DNA of 64,000 bases from Actinospineispora spinosispora DSM 44797 (GTDB lineage: Bacteria > Actinomycetota > Actinomycetes > Mycobacteriales > Pseudonocardiaceae), in NCBI RefSeq assembly GCF_000429025.1, contig NZ_AUBB01000028.1, forward strand, positions 62,001 through 126,000. The letters are read 5' to 3'. The notes under the pieces were generated by a model. That model ran no database searches, was not told the origin of the DNA, and saw nothing but the letters and a program-made list of their open reading frames with translations. The position numbers and the translations under genes are program-made. Of this stretch, positions 8,046 to 17,970 are shown piece after piece. The first letter of the stretch is position 1. Each line of letters begins with the position of its first letter.

Positions 8046-9464
8046 ATGGCCACGGTTTCGGACGGCGGAACGCAGCAGACCGGGGAGGGGATGCCGCACG
8101 TCGGCCGCGTCATCCTGGTCACCGGCACCGCCGCGTTGGGTGGCTTCCTCTTCGGTTACGACACCGCGGTGATCAACGGTGCGGTGAAGGCGGTCGGCGA
8201 CTTCTTCCACGCGAGCGCCTTCATGCTCGGCCTCGCCGTCGCCATCGCGCTGATCGGCGCGGCGATCGGCGCCTGGTTCGCCGGCGGGCTGGCCGACCGG
8301 TTCGGCCGCATCCCGGTCATGCTGGTCGCCGCCGCGATGTTCCTGGTCAGCGCGCTGGGCTCGGGATTCGCGTTCACCATCTACGACCTGGCGTTCTGGC
8401 GGTTGATCGGTGGGGCGGGCGTCGGTGCCGCGTCGGTCATCGCTCCCGCCTACATCGCCGAGATCTCTCCGGCGCGGCTGCGCGGGCGCCTCGGCTCGCT
8501 GCAGCAGTTCGCCATCGTGATCGGCATCTTCGCCTCGCTGCTCGTCGACTACGCGCTGGTCCTCGGCTCGGGTTCGGCGGCGGCGCCGCTGTGGTTCGGG
8601 TTGGAGACCTGGCGCTGGATGTTCTTCTCCCTCGGCGTCCCGGCGCTGCTCTACGGCGGTATGGCGCTGACCATCCCGGAGTCGCCGCGCTACCTGGTCG
8701 CCAAGCAGCAGCTCGGCAAGGCCGGTGAGGTCCTGCGCCGCTACGTCGGCGGCAACACCGAGGCGAAGATCGCCGAGATCGGTCGGAGCCTGGAGGGCAA
8801 GCAGCAGCACGCCGGGTTCTCGGTGTTGCGCAAGGCGGGCGGTGGGCTGATGCCGATCGTCTGGGTCGGCATCCTGCTGTCGGTGTTCCAGCAGTTCACC
8901 GGCATCAACGTGATCTTCTACTACTCCAACGTGCTGTGGCAGGCGGTCGGGTTCACCGAGCAGGACGCGATGTTCACCAGCGTCATCACCTCGGTCACCA
9001 ACATCCTGACCACGATCATCGCGATCGCGCTGGTGGACCGCGTCGGCCGCAAGCCGCTGCTGCTGGTCGGCGCCGCGGGCCAAGGGCTTTGCCTGCTGAT
9101 CATGGCGATCACCTTCGGCATCGCCCCGGTGGTCGACGGGGTCCCGCAGCTCGGCGGGTCCGGGATCGTCGCGGTGCTGGCCGCCAACCTGTACGTGGTG
9201 TTCTTCGGCTGCTCGTGGGGCCCGGTGGTCTGGGTGATGCTCGGCGAGATGTTCAACAACAAGATCCGGGCGATGGCACTGGCCGTCGCGGCGTCCGCGC
9301 AGTGGGTGGCCAACTTCGTCGTGTCGACCACGTTCCCGCCGCTGTCGAGCGTCGGCCTCGGACTCGCCTACGGGATTTACACACTGTTCGCTGTACTGGC
9401 CACGCTGTTCGTGATCAGGTTCGTGCAGGAGACCAAGGGCAAGGAACTCGAGGAGATGGTCTGA
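8046..9464 (+). CDS. Sugar-porter MFS permease (GlcP/GalP-like)
   Basis: A 472-residue, 12-segment sugar:proton symporter. Sugar-porter signatures are visible: GGLADRFGR after segment 2, PESPRYLV before the central loop, QQFTGIN in segment 7, DRVGRKPLL, and the C-terminal PETKG-like QETKGKELEEM. The ATG at 8046 lies five bases after AAGGAGGA; a GTG at 8043 is too close. It opens an operon with glucokinase (3-bp gap), phosphoglucomutase, GlgA/GlgM and GlgC, so glucose is the likely substrate. The 139-bp leader after the ROK regulator would be the place for its operator. Confidence 0.9.
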   Translation: MATVSDGGTQQTGEGMPHVGRVILVTGTAALGGFLFGYDTAVINGAVKAVGDFFHASAFMLGLAVAIALIGAAIGAWFAGGLADRFGRIPVMLVAAAMFLVSALGSGFAFTIYDLAFWRLIGGAGVGAASVIAPAYIAEISPARLRGRLGSLQQFAIVIGIFASLLVDYALVLGSGSAAAPLWFGLETWRWMFFSLGVPALLYGGMALTIPESPRYLVAKQQLGKAGEVLRRYVGGNTEAKIAEIGRSLEGKQQHAGFSVLRKAGGGLMPIVWVGILLSVFQQFTGINVIFYYSNVLWQAVGFTEQDAMFTSVITSVTNILTTIIAIALVDRVGRKPLLLVGAAGQGLCLLIMAITFGIAPVVDGVPQLGGSGIVAVLAANLYVVFFGCSWGPVVWVMLGEMFNNKIRAMALAVAASAQWVANFVVSTTFPPLSSVGLGLAYGIYTLFAVLATLFVIRFVQETKGKELEEMV

Positions 9465-9467
9465 GTC

Positions 9468-10418
9468 ATGGGTCTGGTCATCGGGGTCGACATCGGGGGA
9501 ACGAAGGTCGCGGCGGCTGTCGTCGACGAGAACGGCGCGATGATCGAGAAGATGCGGGTGGACACCCCCGGGCAGACCGCGGGCTCGGTGAACGACGCGA
9601 TCGCCGAGCTGGTGTGGAAGCTGCGCGAGCGCCACGAGGTGGAGGCCGTCGGCATGGGCGCGCCGGGCTTCGTCTCGGCGGACCGGTCCACCGTGCTGTT
9701 CACCCCGAACCTGCCGTGGCGCGAGGAGCCACTCGGCGCGGAGATGACCGAGCGGCTCAAGCTGCCGACGATCGTGGAGAACGACGCGAACTGCGCGGCG
9801 TGGGCGGAGACCCGGTTCGGCGCCGCGCAGGGCAGCGACGACGTAGTGCTGCTGACCATCGGCACCGGGATCGGCGGCGGCATCGTGCTCGGCGGGCAGC
9901 TGCTGCGCGGCGGGTTCGGCATCGCGGCGGAGATCGGCCACATGAACGTGGTGATCGAGGGCGGGCTGCGCTGCGGCTGCGGCAACAAGGGCTGCTGGGA
10001 GCAGTACGGCAGCGGCAGCGCACTGATCCGGGACGCCCGCGACTTCGCACGGCACTCGCCGTCGATGGCCCTGCGGATGCTGGAGCTGGCCGGCGGCGAC
10101 CCGGACAAGATCACCGGCCCCGAGGTGACCCAGGCGGCCCAGGAGGGCGACGCGGCCGCGCTGGAGCTGTACCGGGTTCTCGCCGGCTCGATCGGCTACG
10201 GCATGGCCGACCTGGCCGCCGTCCTGGACCCCTCGGTGTTCGTCATCGGCGGCGGGGTCGCCGATGCGGGTGAGCTGCTGCGTGAGCCGGTGGAGAAGGC
10301 CTTCCTGGAACGTCTCACCGGACGCGGCAGACGCCCGCTGCCGAAGGTGGTCATTGCGCAACTCGGCGGCGAAGCGGGCATCGTCGGAGCCGCCGACCTG
10401 GCACGCTTACCGAGCTGA
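9468..10418 (+). CDS. glkA: ROK-family glucokinase
   Basis: A 316-residue ATP-dependent glucokinase that makes glucose-6-phosphate from imported glucose. The phosphate-binding motif IGVDIGGTK is at residues 4-12, ENDANCAAW carries the catalytic aspartate, and the ROK zinc motif [11 protein letters not shown] is near residue 167. Length and motifs match Streptomyces GlkA, which also takes part in glucose repression. It lies 3 bp after the permease, so they are co-translated. A second, polyphosphate-type glucokinase is encoded at 16557. Confidence 0.93.
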   Translation: MGLVIGVDIGGTKVAAAVVDENGAMIEKMRVDTPGQTAGSVNDAIAELVWKLRERHEVEAVGMGAPGFVSADRSTVLFTPNLPWREEPLGAEMTERLKLPTIVENDANCAAWAETRFGAAQGSDDVVLLTIGTGIGGGIVLGGQLLRGGFGIAAEIGHMNVVIEGGLRCGCGNKGCWEQYGSGSALIRDARDFARHSPSMALRMLELAGGDPDKITGPEVTQAAQEGDAAALELYRVLAGSIGYGMADLAAVLDPSVFVIGGGVADAGELLREPVEKAFLERLTGRGRRPLPKVVIAQLGGEAGIVGAADLARLPS

Positions 10419-10446
10419 GTTTTTCTACGGCTGGAGTGATCGAGAT

Positions 10447-12096
10447 ATGGCTGTTGACCCTCGCGCCGGAACGCCGGCACGACCGGAGGATCTTGTCGAC
10501 CTCGACGAGCTGAACGCCGCCTACTACGACCTTCGACCCGATCCGGCGATCGCCGAGCAGCGGGTCGCCTTCGGTACCTCCGGCCATCGCGGGTCGTCGC
10601 TGGCCACGACGTTCAACGACGACCACATCGCCGCGACCAGCCAGGCGATCTGCGAGTACCGGGCCAGGGTCGGCACGACCGGGCCGCTGTTCCTCGGCCG
10701 CGACACCCACGCGCTGTCCGAACCGGCGTGGCGGACCGCGGTCGAGGTGTTCACCGCGAACGACGTCACCGTGCTGGTCGACTCGGCGGACGGGTTCACC
10801 CCGACCCCGGCGGTCTCGCACGCGATCCTGCGGCACAACAGCTCCGGCCCGTCGGCGCGCGCGGACGGTGTCGTGGTCACGCCGTCGCACAATCCGCCGC
10901 GCGACGGCGGGTTCAAGTACAACCCGCCCAACGGCGGCCCGGCCGACACCGACGCCACCGGCTGGATCGCCGACCGGGCGAACGAGCTGCTCAGCGCCAA
11001 GCTCGCCGGTGTCCGCCGGATCTCGATCGAGCGGGCCCGCGCCTCGGACGACCTGGTCGGCTACGACTTCCTCGGTCACTACGTCGACGACCTGCCGGCG
11101 ATGGTCAACCTGGACGCGATCCGCTCCGAAGGTGTCCGGATCGGGGCCGACCCGCTGGGTGGCGCCTCGGTCGCCTACTGGTCGGCGATCGCCGAGCGCT
11201 ACAAGCTCGAGCTGACCGTGGTGAACCCGGCCGTGGACCCACAGTTCGGGTTCATGACGCTGGACTGGGACGGCAAGATCCGGATGGACTGCTCGTCGCC
11301 GTACGCGATGGCCTCGCTGGTGTCGCGGCGCTCGGAGTTCCAGATCGCCACCGGCAATGACGCGGACTCCGACCGGCACGGCATCGTCACCGCCGACGCC
11401 GGCCTGATGAACCCGAACCACTTCCTCGCCGTGGCGATCGACTACCTGTACCGCAACCGCGAGGGTTGGTCACCCACGGCGGGCGTCGGCAAGACGGCGG
11501 TCAGCTCGTCGATGATCGACCGGGTCGCCGCTGACCTGGGCAGGCGGCTGGTCGAGGTCCCGGTCGGGTTCAAGTGGTTCGTGCCGGGGCTGATCAGCGG
11601 CGACATCGGGTTCGGCGGTGAGGAGAGCGCGGGCGCGTCCTACCTGCGCTCGGACGGCTCGGTGTGGACCACCGACAAGGACGGCATCATCCTGGCGCTG
11701 CTCGCCTCGGAGATCCAGGCCGTCACCGGACGCAGCCCGTCGCAGCACTACGCGACGCTGACCGAACGGTTCGGCGAACCGGCCTACGCGCGCATCGATG
11801 TGGCGACCACCCGGGAGGCGAAGGCGCGGCTGGGCAAGCTGTCCGGCAAGGACGTCACCGCGACCGAGCTGGCCGGCGAGCCGATCACCCAGCGGCTCAC
11901 CGAGGCACCCGGCAACGGCGCGGCGCTCGGCGGGCTCAAGGTGGTCACCGACTCGGGCTGGTTCGCCGCCAGACCGTCGGGCACGGAGGACGTGTACAAG
12001 GTGTACGCGGAGAGCTTCAAGGGCCCGGACCATCTGGCCCAGATCCAGACCGAGGCGCAGCAGGTCGTCACGGCCGCGCTGGGCGGCTCTTCATGA
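10447..12096 (+). CDS. pgm: Phosphoglucomutase (alpha-D-glucose phosphate-specific)
   Basis: A 549-residue alpha-D-phosphohexomutase that interconverts glucose-6-phosphate and glucose-1-phosphate. The phosphoserine loop TPSHNPP is near residue 145, the metal site DADSDRHG near 304, the sugar-binding loop GGEESAG follows, and the phosphate-binding RPSGTED is near 510. All four domains are present at the usual length. The ATG at 10447 follows GGAGTGATCGAG, 28 bp after the glucokinase stop. In this operon it supplies glucose-1-phosphate to GlgC. Confidence 0.95.
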   Translation: MAVDPRAGTPARPEDLVDLDELNAAYYDLRPDPAIAEQRVAFGTSGHRGSSLATTFNDDHIAATSQAICEYRARVGTTGPLFLGRDTHALSEPAWRTAVEVFTANDVTVLVDSADGFTPTPAVSHAILRHNSSGPSARADGVVVTPSHNPPRDGGFKYNPPNGGPADTDATGWIADRANELLSAKLAGVRRISIERARASDDLVGYDFLGHYVDDLPAMVNLDAIRSEGVRIGADPLGGASVAYWSAIAERYKLELTVVNPAVDPQFGFMTLDWDGKIRMDCSSPYAMASLVSRRSEFQIATGNDADSDRHGIVTADAGLMNPNHFLAVAIDYLYRNREGWSPTAGVGKTAVSSSMIDRVAADLGRRLVEVPVGFKWFVPGLISGDIGFGGEESAGASYLRSDGSVWTTDKDGIILALLASEIQAVTGRSPSQHYATLTERFGEPAYARIDVATTREAKARLGKLSGKDVTATELAGEPITQRLTEAPGNGAALGGLKVVTDSGWFAARPSGTEDVYKVYAESFKGPDHLAQIQTEAQQVVTAALGGSS

Positions 12097-12127
12097 GGGC
12101 GGTCACCGTAGCGTTGGGTGGGTATTC

Positions 12128-13303
12128 ATGAAAATTGGCCTGTTGACCAGGGAGTATCCGCCCAACGTCTACGGCGGCGCCGGGGTGCACGTCGACTTCC
12201 TGGCACGTGAGCTGCGCCCGCTCGTCGATCTCACCGTGCAGTGCTGGGGCGAGACGCGGGAGGGCGCGCACGGGCACTCGCCGAGCTCGGCGATGGCCGG
12301 GGCGAACCCGGCGTTGGCGACCCTGTCGATCGACCTGTCGATGACCGCCGCCGTCGCCGACCGGGAGCTGGTGCACAGCCACACCTGGTACGCGAACATG
12401 GCCGGCTACCTGGCGAAACTGCTGTACGGCATCCCACACGTGGTCACCACGCACTCGCTGGAGCCGCTGCGGCCGTGGAAGGTCGAGCAGCTCGGCGGTG
12501 GCTACGCGCTGTCCTGCTGGGCGGAGAAGACCGCGATCGAGAACGCCGACTCGATCATCGCGGTGAGCCACGGGATGCGCTCGGACATCCTCACCACCTA
12601 TCCCACGGTCGATCCGGGCAAGGTCCACATCGTGCCCAACGGCATCGACTCGACCCTGTACGCCTACACCGACAACCGCGACGCGTGGACGAAGCACGGG
12701 CTGGACCCGGACCGCCCGACGGTGCTGTTCGTCGGGCGGGTGACCAGGCAGAAGGGCGTTCCGCACCTGGTGCGGGCGGCCGCGTCGTTCCGTCCGGAGG
12801 CGCAGCTGGTGCTGTGCGCGGGTGAGCCGGACACCCCCGAGCTGGGTAAGGAGTTCCGCGGTCTGGTCAGTGACCTGCAGGCCAGCAGGGACGGCGTGCA
12901 CTGGATCCAGGAGATGCTGCCGCGCGACGAGGTGATCCAGCTGCTGTCCGGCGCGACCGTGTTCGCCTGCCCGTCGGTGTACGAGCCGCAGGGCATCGTG
13001 AACCTGGAGGCGATGGGCTGCGAGACGGCGGTCGTGGCCAGCGACGTCGGCGGCATCCCGGACGTCGTCCGCAACGGCGTGACGGGGCTGCTGGTGCCCT
13101 ACACCGAGTCCGATCCGCGTGGTTTCGAGGCGACGTTCGCAGAGCGGGTCAACGACCTGCTGGACAACCCCGAGGTGGCCCGCGCGATGGGTCAGGCGGG
13201 GCGGCGGCGCGCGGTCAAGGAGTACGGCTGGGACGCGATCGCGGCCCGCACCGTGGCGATCTACGACAGTCTCGCACTGGGAAGCTCAGAAGGGGGAAGC
13301 TGA
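12128..13303 (+). CDS. glgA: Glycogen synthase / maltose-1-phosphate synthase (GT4)
   Basis: A 391-residue GT-B glycosyltransferase of the short actinobacterial GlgA class. It has the N-terminal [17 protein letters not shown] motif, the [11 protein letters not shown] segment, and the nucleotide-sugar-binding [20 protein letters not shown]. Several actinobacterial enzymes of this class act as GlgM, using ADP-glucose and glucose-1-phosphate to make maltose-1-phosphate for the GlgE pathway; sequence alone does not settle which activity applies, and glgE, treS and glgB are not in the window. The stop overlaps the glgC start by one base (TGATG). Confidence 0.92.
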   Translation: MKIGLLTREYPPNVYGGAGVHVDFLARELRPLVDLTVQCWGETREGAHGHSPSSAMAGANPALATLSIDLSMTAAVADRELVHSHTWYANMAGYLAKLLYGIPHVVTTHSLEPLRPWKVEQLGGGYALSCWAEKTAIENADSIIAVSHGMRSDILTTYPTVDPGKVHIVPNGIDSTLYAYTDNRDAWTKHGLDPDRPTVLFVGRVTRQKGVPHLVRAAASFRPEAQLVLCAGEPDTPELGKEFRGLVSDLQASRDGVHWIQEMLPRDEVIQLLSGATVFACPSVYEPQGIVNLEAMGCETAVVASDVGGIPDVVRNGVTGLLVPYTESDPRGFEATFAERVNDLLDNPEVARAMGQAGRRRAVKEYGWDAIAARTVAIYDSLALGSSEGGS

Positions 13304-14523
13304 TGCCGTCTCGGCCTCGCGTACTGGGGATCGTGCTCGCGGGCGGGGAGGGCAAACGGCTGATGCCGCTGACCCTGGACCGGGCCAAGCCCGCCGTCCC
13401 GTTCGGCGGCGTCCACCGGATGATCGACTTCGTGCTGTCCAACTTGATCAACGGCGGCATCCACAAGATCGCTGTGCTGACCCAGTACAAGTCGCACTCG
13501 CTGGACCGGCACATCTCCACCGCGTGGCGGCTCGCGTCGCTGACCGGTGGGTACGTGACGCCGGTCCCGGCGCAGCAGCGGCGGGGCCCGCACTGGTACC
13601 TGGGCAGCGCCGACGCGATCTACCAGTCGATGAACCTGATCAAGGACGAGTCGCCGGACATCGTCGCGGTGTTCGGCGCGGACAACGTGTACCGCATGGA
13701 CCCGTCCCAGATGATCGACCAGCACATCATGTCCGGCGCCGGGGTGACGGTCGCCGGGATCCGGGTGCCGCGCGCCGAGGCCAGTGCGTTCGGCGTGATC
13801 CACACCGACGACGGGACGGTCATCTCGTCGTTCCTGGAGAAGCCCGCCGACCCGCCCGGGCTGCCGGACGCGCCGGACGAGTCGTTCGTGTCGATGGGCA
13901 ACTACGTGTTCTCCGCCGACGCGCTGCGTGAAGCGCTCGAGCTGGACGCGGGTGACTCGGAGTCGCGTCACGACATGGGCGGCAACATCGTTCCGCAGCT
14001 GGTCACCCGGGGTGAGGCCGGCGTCTACGACTTCAGCTCCAACGTCGTGCCCGGTGAGACGCCGCGTGACCACGGCTACTGGCGTGACGTGGGGACGATC
14101 GACGCCTACTACGAGGCGCACCAGGACCTGATCTCCACGCACCCGATCTTCAACCTGTACAACGCCGACTGGCCGATCTTCGCCCTGCCCGCGCAGCGTC
14201 CGCCGGCGAAGTTCGTCAACGGTGGCACGGCGCAGGAGTCGATGGTCAGCGCCGGCTGCATCGTGTCCGGTTCGCAGGTGGTCAACTCGGTGCTGTCACC
14301 CGGCGTCTACGTCGAGCAGGGCGCGGTGGTGCAGGACTCGGTGTTGGCCGACGGTGTGCGGGTCGGCGCAGGAGCGGTGGTCCGCAGAGCGATCCTGGAC
14401 AAGAACGTCGTGGTCCCCCCAGGCGCCCACATAGGCGTAGACCTGGGCAGAGACCGAAACGCCTACCACGTGAGCGAAGGCGGAATCGTGGTCCTGGGCA
14501 AGGGAGCAACAGCCGTCCGATAA
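13303..14523 (+). CDS. glgC: Glucose-1-phosphate adenylyltransferase
   Basis: A 406-residue ADP-glucose pyrophosphorylase, the committed step of bacterial glycogen and alpha-glucan synthesis. The nucleotide-binding [11 protein letters not shown] is at residues ~12-22, substrate motifs include AKPAVPFGG and FLEKP, and the C-terminal left-handed beta-helix hexapeptide repeats run from about residue 300. It is last in the five-gene operon and starts within the upstream stop. The final ~35 codons use more A-ending codons than the rest. It is followed directly by a cluster of palindromes that may end transcription. Confidence 0.95.
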   Translation: MPSRPRVLGIVLAGGEGKRLMPLTLDRAKPAVPFGGVHRMIDFVLSNLINGGIHKIAVLTQYKSHSLDRHISTAWRLASLTGGYVTPVPAQQRRGPHWYLGSADAIYQSMNLIKDESPDIVAVFGADNVYRMDPSQMIDQHIMSGAGVTVAGIRVPRAEASAFGVIHTDDGTVISSFLEKPADPPGLPDAPDESFVSMGNYVFSADALREALELDAGDSESRHDMGGNIVPQLVTRGEAGVYDFSSNVVPGETPRDHGYWRDVGTIDAYYEAHQDLISTHPIFNLYNADWPIFALPAQRPPAKFVNGGTAQESMVSAGCIVSGSQVVNSVLSPGVYVEQGAVVQDSVLADGVRVGAGAVVRRAILDKNVVVPPGAHIGVDLGRDRNAYHVSEGGIVVLGKGATAVR

Positions 14524-14527
14524 CCCA

Positions 14528-14646
14528 CGTGAGTGGCAAGGGCGTCTACCGCGAAGCGGCGCCGAAGGCGTAGACGCTCGGAGCACTCACGACAGCTTTT
14601 CCGTCGTGAGTGATCCGGGCGCCTATAGGCGCCCTTGCCACTCACG
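14528..14646. repeat. Two adjacent CGTGAGTG palindromes after glgC
   Basis: The first element (14528-14591) runs from CGTGAGTGGCAAGGGCG to CACTCACG with inner GCGTCTAC/GTAGACGC arms. The second (14605-14646) has the same ends around a GGGCGCC-TATA-GGCGCCC core identical to that of the palindrome at 23653. The left end of the first and right end of the second also pair over 17 bases, so the whole can fold as one nested structure. It may serve as the glgC terminator. Confidence 0.8.
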
Positions 14647-14674
14647 AGTCGACGGCGAAGCCGAGATGCCTTGG

Positions 14675-14738
14675 AGCCGGGTACGGGCTAAGCCGGGTAC
14701 GGGCGAAGTCGGGTACGGGCGAAGTCGGGTACGAGGCC
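14675..14738. repeat. 16-bp tandem repeat, four copies
   Basis: The unit AGCCGGGTACGGGCTA starts at 14675 and recurs at 14691, 14707 and 14723 with one to several changes (consensus AGYCGGGTACGGGCGA). The period is not a multiple of three and no gene crosses it. It lies between the palindromes after glgC and the TetR promoter. Confidence 0.85.
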
Positions 14739-14794
14739 GAAGGAACAGGTAAGTGAGCGCAGAAAGTGTGTCAGTAACCGCTTGAGGGTGCTTT

Positions 14795-14816
14795 TATAAT
14801 GTCGCGGACGTAAACT
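14795..14816 (+). promoter_or_regulatory. Promoter candidates for the TetR gene at 14824
   Basis: TATAAT at 14795-14800 is a perfect -10 hexamer in otherwise GC-rich sequence. TAAACT at 14811-14816 lies seven bases before the GTG start and would give a leaderless transcript. No clear -35 box is visible for either. Confidence 0.45.
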
Positions 14817-14823
14817 GGCTGGT

Positions 14824-15492
14824 GTGACGTGTGCGGGTGGCAGTCCTCTTGGCTTGCGTGAGCGTAAGAAGCTCATGACCAGGCAAGCCATTCTGGACGC
14901 CGCGCACGAGATGTTCGATGCACGTGGCTTCGACAACGTGACCGTCGCCGAGATCGCCGATGCGGCGAACATCTCGGCGAAGACCGTGTTCGCCCACTTC
15001 CCGTCCAAGGAGGACCTCGTCTTCGACGACGAGGAGGAGCTGCGCGACTCGGTCCTGTGCTCGTTGCGTCAGCGCGCGCCGGGGCAGTCGCCGTTGCAGG
15101 CGCTGGTCACGCTGCTGTCGGAGATGGTGCCCGAGACGGTGTCCGAGACGATCACCCACCTGAGCCGCCTGCTCGGACCGGTCGCCAGCAGCACGACCCT
15201 GAAGTCGCGGCTGCGGTTGTTCTGGGACCAGCTGGAGCACGACGTGGCCGAGCAGCTCGCCGAGGAGCTCGGGGAGCGGGCTGACTCGCCGCGTCCCCGG
15301 ATCGCTGCTGCTCAGCTGGTGCTGGTCTTCCGGATGCTCGCCTCCGAGGAGCACCTCGGCTATCTGCGCGCGAACCCTCGGCAGAGCTCACGGGACGTGT
15401 GGCTGGAGGCGATGGTCGACCTGGTCGGCGGCGGGATCGCGGACTATCCGGCGAGCAGGCCGTCGATGAGGGCGTGTAGGCCGACCGGATAG
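14824..15492 (+). CDS. TetR-family regulator
   Basis: A 222-residue TetR protein. The helix-turn-helix is at residues ~35-60 (VAEIADAANISAKTVFAHFP, followed by SKEDLVF), preceded by the basic LGLRERKKLMTRQAILDAA helix. The rest is a helical ligand domain with no recognisable effector signature. The GTG start fits a leaderless transcript. Its 3' end overlaps the convergent TetR gene on the other strand by 49 bp, so the last residues (from about 207) are encoded antisense to that gene. The target is unknown. Confidence 0.85.
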   Translation: MTCAGGSPLGLRERKKLMTRQAILDAAHEMFDARGFDNVTVAEIADAANISAKTVFAHFPSKEDLVFDDEEELRDSVLCSLRQRAPGQSPLQALVTLLSEMVPETVSETITHLSRLLGPVASSTTLKSRLRLFWDQLEHDVAEQLAEELGERADSPRPRIAAAQLVLVFRMLASEEHLGYLRANPRQSSRDVWLEAMVDLVGGGIADYPASRPSMRACRPTG

Positions 15493-16097
15493 GTGTCCCT
15501 GCTGGTCAGGCGGGCCCAGTCGCTGCCGAGCGCCGCCAGGGTGGGGAACGCTTCGGCGTCGAGGTCGGCGAAGAGTCGGTCCCGGTACGTCGTGGTGTTC
15601 TCGGCCTCGCGACGGCGGGTGGCGCTGGCCCGGACGATGATCTCGCCCGCGGTGAAGTACCAGATGCCACGGTAGGTGGCGACGGCTCGTTCGGCGTCGA
15701 AGCCGAGGTCGAGACAGGCCCGGACGATGTGCTCGGAGTACCACAGCCCTGACCTGGCGACCAGGTCGTCGGCGACCAGCACCTCGACGATCCACGGACA
15801 CTCGGCGAGCGCGTCGTGCATCGCCCGCGCGACGACGAGGATCCGTTCGCGCGGCGCCTCCGGCAGTGCGGGCCGGGGTATCGCGTCCGCGTAGTCGTCC
15901 AGCAGGAGCAGCAGCAGCTCGTCCTTGTTCCGCACGTGGTGGTAGAGCGCCATCGGGGTCGTGCCGACCTCCGTGGCGACCTTGCGCATGGTCAGCCCGG
16001 ACACCCCGTCCCGCTCGAGGATCGCGCGGGCCGCCGCGAGGATCCCGGCCGCCGAGATCCTGGCCGGGCGACCGGTCTTCGCGGCTGAACGTGGCAT
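15444..16097 (-). CDS. TetR-family regulator (TetR_C-like)
   Basis: A 217-residue TetR protein read leftwards from the ATG at 16097. The helix-turn-helix (RKVATEVGTTPMALYHHVRN, residues ~40-60) and the following DELLLLLLDDY match the TetR/ActR subgroup that often controls exporters or antibiotic-linked genes. It converges on and overlaps the upstream TetR gene by 49 bp. Its start is divergent from a cupin gene, and a 20-bp near-palindrome lies between the two, so it most likely regulates itself and the cupin. Confidence 0.85.
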   Translation of the reverse strand: MPRSAAKTGRPARISAAGILAAARAILERDGVSGLTMRKVATEVGTTPMALYHHVRNKDELLLLLLDDYADAIPRPALPEAPRERILVVARAMHDALAECPWIVEVLVADDLVARSGLWYSEHIVRACLDLGFDAERAVATYRGIWYFTAGEIIVRASATRRREAENTTTYRDRLFADLDAEAFPTLAALGSDWARLTSRDTYPVGLHALIDGLLAG

Positions 16098-16129
16098 GTC
16101 GCCATCATGCCTTGCGTTCGGGCGTCGCC

Positions 16130-16546
16130 ATGACCTACTTTCTATACATGTACAAAAACAAAGCGATAGACCTGCTGTCGGCCGGCATCCAGCTGCACGC
16201 CGACGGGCGGATCGAGACCGGTGAACGCCGCATGGGCGGCGGCACCGACGGCTGGACGGTGGCCGCCTTCCACGTCGAGACCGACGCCGACGTGCACGGC
16301 GACCACTGGGAGATGCACCCGAACGCCGACGAGCTGGTCGGCGTCGTCGACGGCCACGCCCGGCTGTGTTTCGAAGCCGCGCAGGGGGAGGCCGAGGAGA
16401 TCGTGGACCTGCGCTCCGGTGCCGCGGTGGTCGTGCCACGCGGGCGGTGGCACCGCGTCGAACTGCGCGGACCGACCGACATGTTCTCGATCACCCTGCG
16501 AGCGGGCACCGGTCTGCGGCGGCGGGAGGTCGGGGCCCCGTCGTAG
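16130..16546 (+). CDS. Cupin-domain protein
   Basis: A ~138-residue single-domain cupin. The beta-barrel metal motifs are partly visible: [20 protein letters not shown] (first motif) and [12 protein letters not shown] (second motif). Such proteins bind a metal and may act as dioxygenases, isomerases or sugar-binding proteins; the reaction is not predictable. The ATG at 16130 is used, but 16148 ([13 protein letters not shown]) is equally possible and sits inside the palindromic operator. The gene is divergent from a TetR regulator and lies 10 bp upstream of polyphosphate glucokinase, so the two may be co-transcribed. Confidence 0.75.
   Translation: MTYFLYMYKNKAIDLLSAGIQLHADGRIETGERRMGGGTDGWTVAAFHVETDADVHGDHWEMHPNADELVGVVDGHARLCFEAAQGEAEEIVDLRSGAAVVVPRGRWHRVELRGPTDMFSITLRAGTGLRRREVGAPS
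16139..16158. promoter_or_regulatory. Near-palindromic TetR operator candidate
   Basis: TTTCTATACATGTACAAAAA has eight of ten complementary pairs around a perfect TACATGTA core. It lies 42 bp upstream of the divergent TetR start and overlaps the first codons called for the cupin gene. AT-rich sequence is exceptional here, which adds weight. Confidence 0.5.
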
Positions 16547-16556
16547 GCTGCGGTGC

Positions 16557-17312
16557 ATGAGTGAGCTGGGATTCGGCATCGACATCGGTGGCAGCGGCAT
16601 CAAGGGCGCGCCGGTCGACCTGCACCACGGCGAGCTGGCCGAGGAACGGTTCCGGGTGCCGACGCCGCAACCGGCCACGCCGGACGCCGTCGCCGAGGTC
16701 GTGCGCGAGGTCCTGGACCATTTCGACTGGGACGGCCGGTTCGGCTGCACGTTCCCGGCCGTGGTGCAGCACGGCGTGGTGCGCACGGCGGCCAACGTCG
16801 ACCAGTCCTGGATCGGCACCGACGGGCACGCGCTGCTGAACAAGGTCACCGAACGCAAGTCGCTGCTGGTCAACGACGCCGATGCGGCCGGTGTCGCCGA
16901 GGTGCGGTTCGGGGCGGCGAAGGACCGCGACGGTGTGGTCCTGCTGACCACGCTCGGCACCGGGATCGGTTCGGCGCTGGTCGTGGACGGTGTGCTGGTC
17001 CCGAACACGGAGCTGGGCCACGTCGAGCTGGACGGACACGACGCCGAGTCGCGTGCCGCCGACTCGGCGCGGGACCGCGAGGAACTGTCCTGGGAGGACT
17101 GGGCGCAGCGGCTGACCCGCTATTACGGGCACCTGGAGAACCTGTTCTGGCCGGACCTGATCGTCGTCGGCGGCGGCGTCAGCAAGAAGGCCGACAAATG
17201 GCTGCACCTGGTGGAGACGCGCTGCGAGATCGTGCCGGCGGTGCTACGCAACAACGCGGGGATCGTCGGCGCGGCCCTCCAGGCCGCCCACCACCATCAC
17301 AAGCACCACTGA
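16557..17312 (+). CDS. ppgK: Polyphosphate glucokinase
   Basis: A 251-residue ROK-fold kinase of the actinobacterial PpgK type, which phosphorylates glucose using inorganic polyphosphate and, less well, ATP. The signature [16 protein letters not shown] is at residues ~7-22, followed by [11 protein letters not shown] and [10 protein letters not shown], and NTELGH. It lacks the ROK zinc motif CGCGxxGC, as PpgK proteins do. The C-terminus ends HHHHKHH, a natural histidine-rich tail. It gives the cell a second route to glucose-6-phosphate besides the GlkA at 9468. The neighbouring cupin may be in the same transcript. Confidence 0.92.
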   Translation: MSELGFGIDIGGSGIKGAPVDLHHGELAEERFRVPTPQPATPDAVAEVVREVLDHFDWDGRFGCTFPAVVQHGVVRTAANVDQSWIGTDGHALLNKVTERKSLLVNDADAAGVAEVRFGAAKDRDGVVLLTTLGTGIGSALVVDGVLVPNTELGHVELDGHDAESRAADSARDREELSWEDWAQRLTRYYGHLENLFWPDLIVVGGGVSKKADKWLHLVETRCEIVPAVLRNNAGIVGAALQAAHHHHKHH

Positions 17313-17316
17313 CCGG

Positions 17317-17937
17317 TCAGCCTCGGGACAGCGGTCCGGTCGCGCTGACCGAACCGTCGGGGTACAGCCACTGGGACCGCAGGACGAGCGCGGACCTGCC
17401 TCTCGGAATCCGGAACGCGACCCAGCCGGTGGCGTCGTGGCCCGGTTCGACCCGTTCGGGGAGCGGCTCGTGGCCCGCCGCACGCATCGCGGACATGACC
17501 TGCCAGTCGCCGAGCGGGCACTGCTGGGTCCAGGTCGTTCCGACGCTCTGCGACCGTGGCGAGCGGTTGGCGTCCTGGAACGCGAAGAGCGTGAGTGACC
17601 GGTCGCGCTCCCATCCGCCGGGGGCGGCCGCGTGCACGGTGAAGGACAGCAGCGCGATCGCCTGGTCCGGGGAGTGCGGCACATCGGTGAAGTCGAAGAT
17701 CGCCTGGTGCCCCTGGATGGTGTCCTCGGCGCTGCCGGAATAGGTGTTCAGCGGGACCGGACCGGAGCCGAGCACCGAGCTGTACCACTCGGCTCCCGGC
17801 GGGCCCGGCGCCGCCTCGTCCTTCGCCACGCAGGGTGGCCCGCTCGGAGCCGGTGGCTCGGCGGCCTGCGCGCAGCCGGCGAGCGTTGTCAGAACGACGG
17901 CGACCCCGCACACGGCCGACGCACGTGCGGAAGACAT
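17317..17937 (-). CDS. Secreted lipoprotein of unknown function
   Basis: A 206-residue protein with an N-terminal signal peptide (residues 1-22) ending in the lipobox LTTLAGC, so it is predicted to be lipid-anchored at Cys22 outside the membrane. The mature part has no domain I recognise; it has alternating hydrophobic/polar segments that suggest beta structure, and a single Cys in TQQCPLGDW could pair with one near the N-terminus. It converges with ppgK, with 4 bp between the stops. No functional claim is made. Confidence 0.75.
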   Translation of the reverse strand: MSSARASAVCGVAVVLTTLAGCAQAAEPPAPSGPPCVAKDEAAPGPPGAEWYSSVLGSGPVPLNTYSGSAEDTIQGHQAIFDFTDVPHSPDQAIALLSFTVHAAAPGGWERDRSLTLFAFQDANRSPRSQSVGTTWTQQCPLGDWQVMSAMRAAGHEPLPERVEPGHDATGWVAFRIPRGRSALVLRSQWLYPDGSVSATGPLSRG

Positions 17938-17970
17938 ACCCCCACGATATAGCGAGACGGTTGATAGCGA

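Noticed and set aside
8031..10361. 776-codon open frame on the minus strand opposite the sugar permease and glucokinase
   Set aside because: Its composition is the antisense of GC-rich codons (rich in Arg, Gly, Val, His), it matches no family, and both genes on the other strand have full motif sets.
15866..16129. N-terminal extension of the cupin protein
   Set aside because: It is antisense to the TetR coding sequence and rich in Arg/Ser/Pro; the cupin fold needs no such extension.
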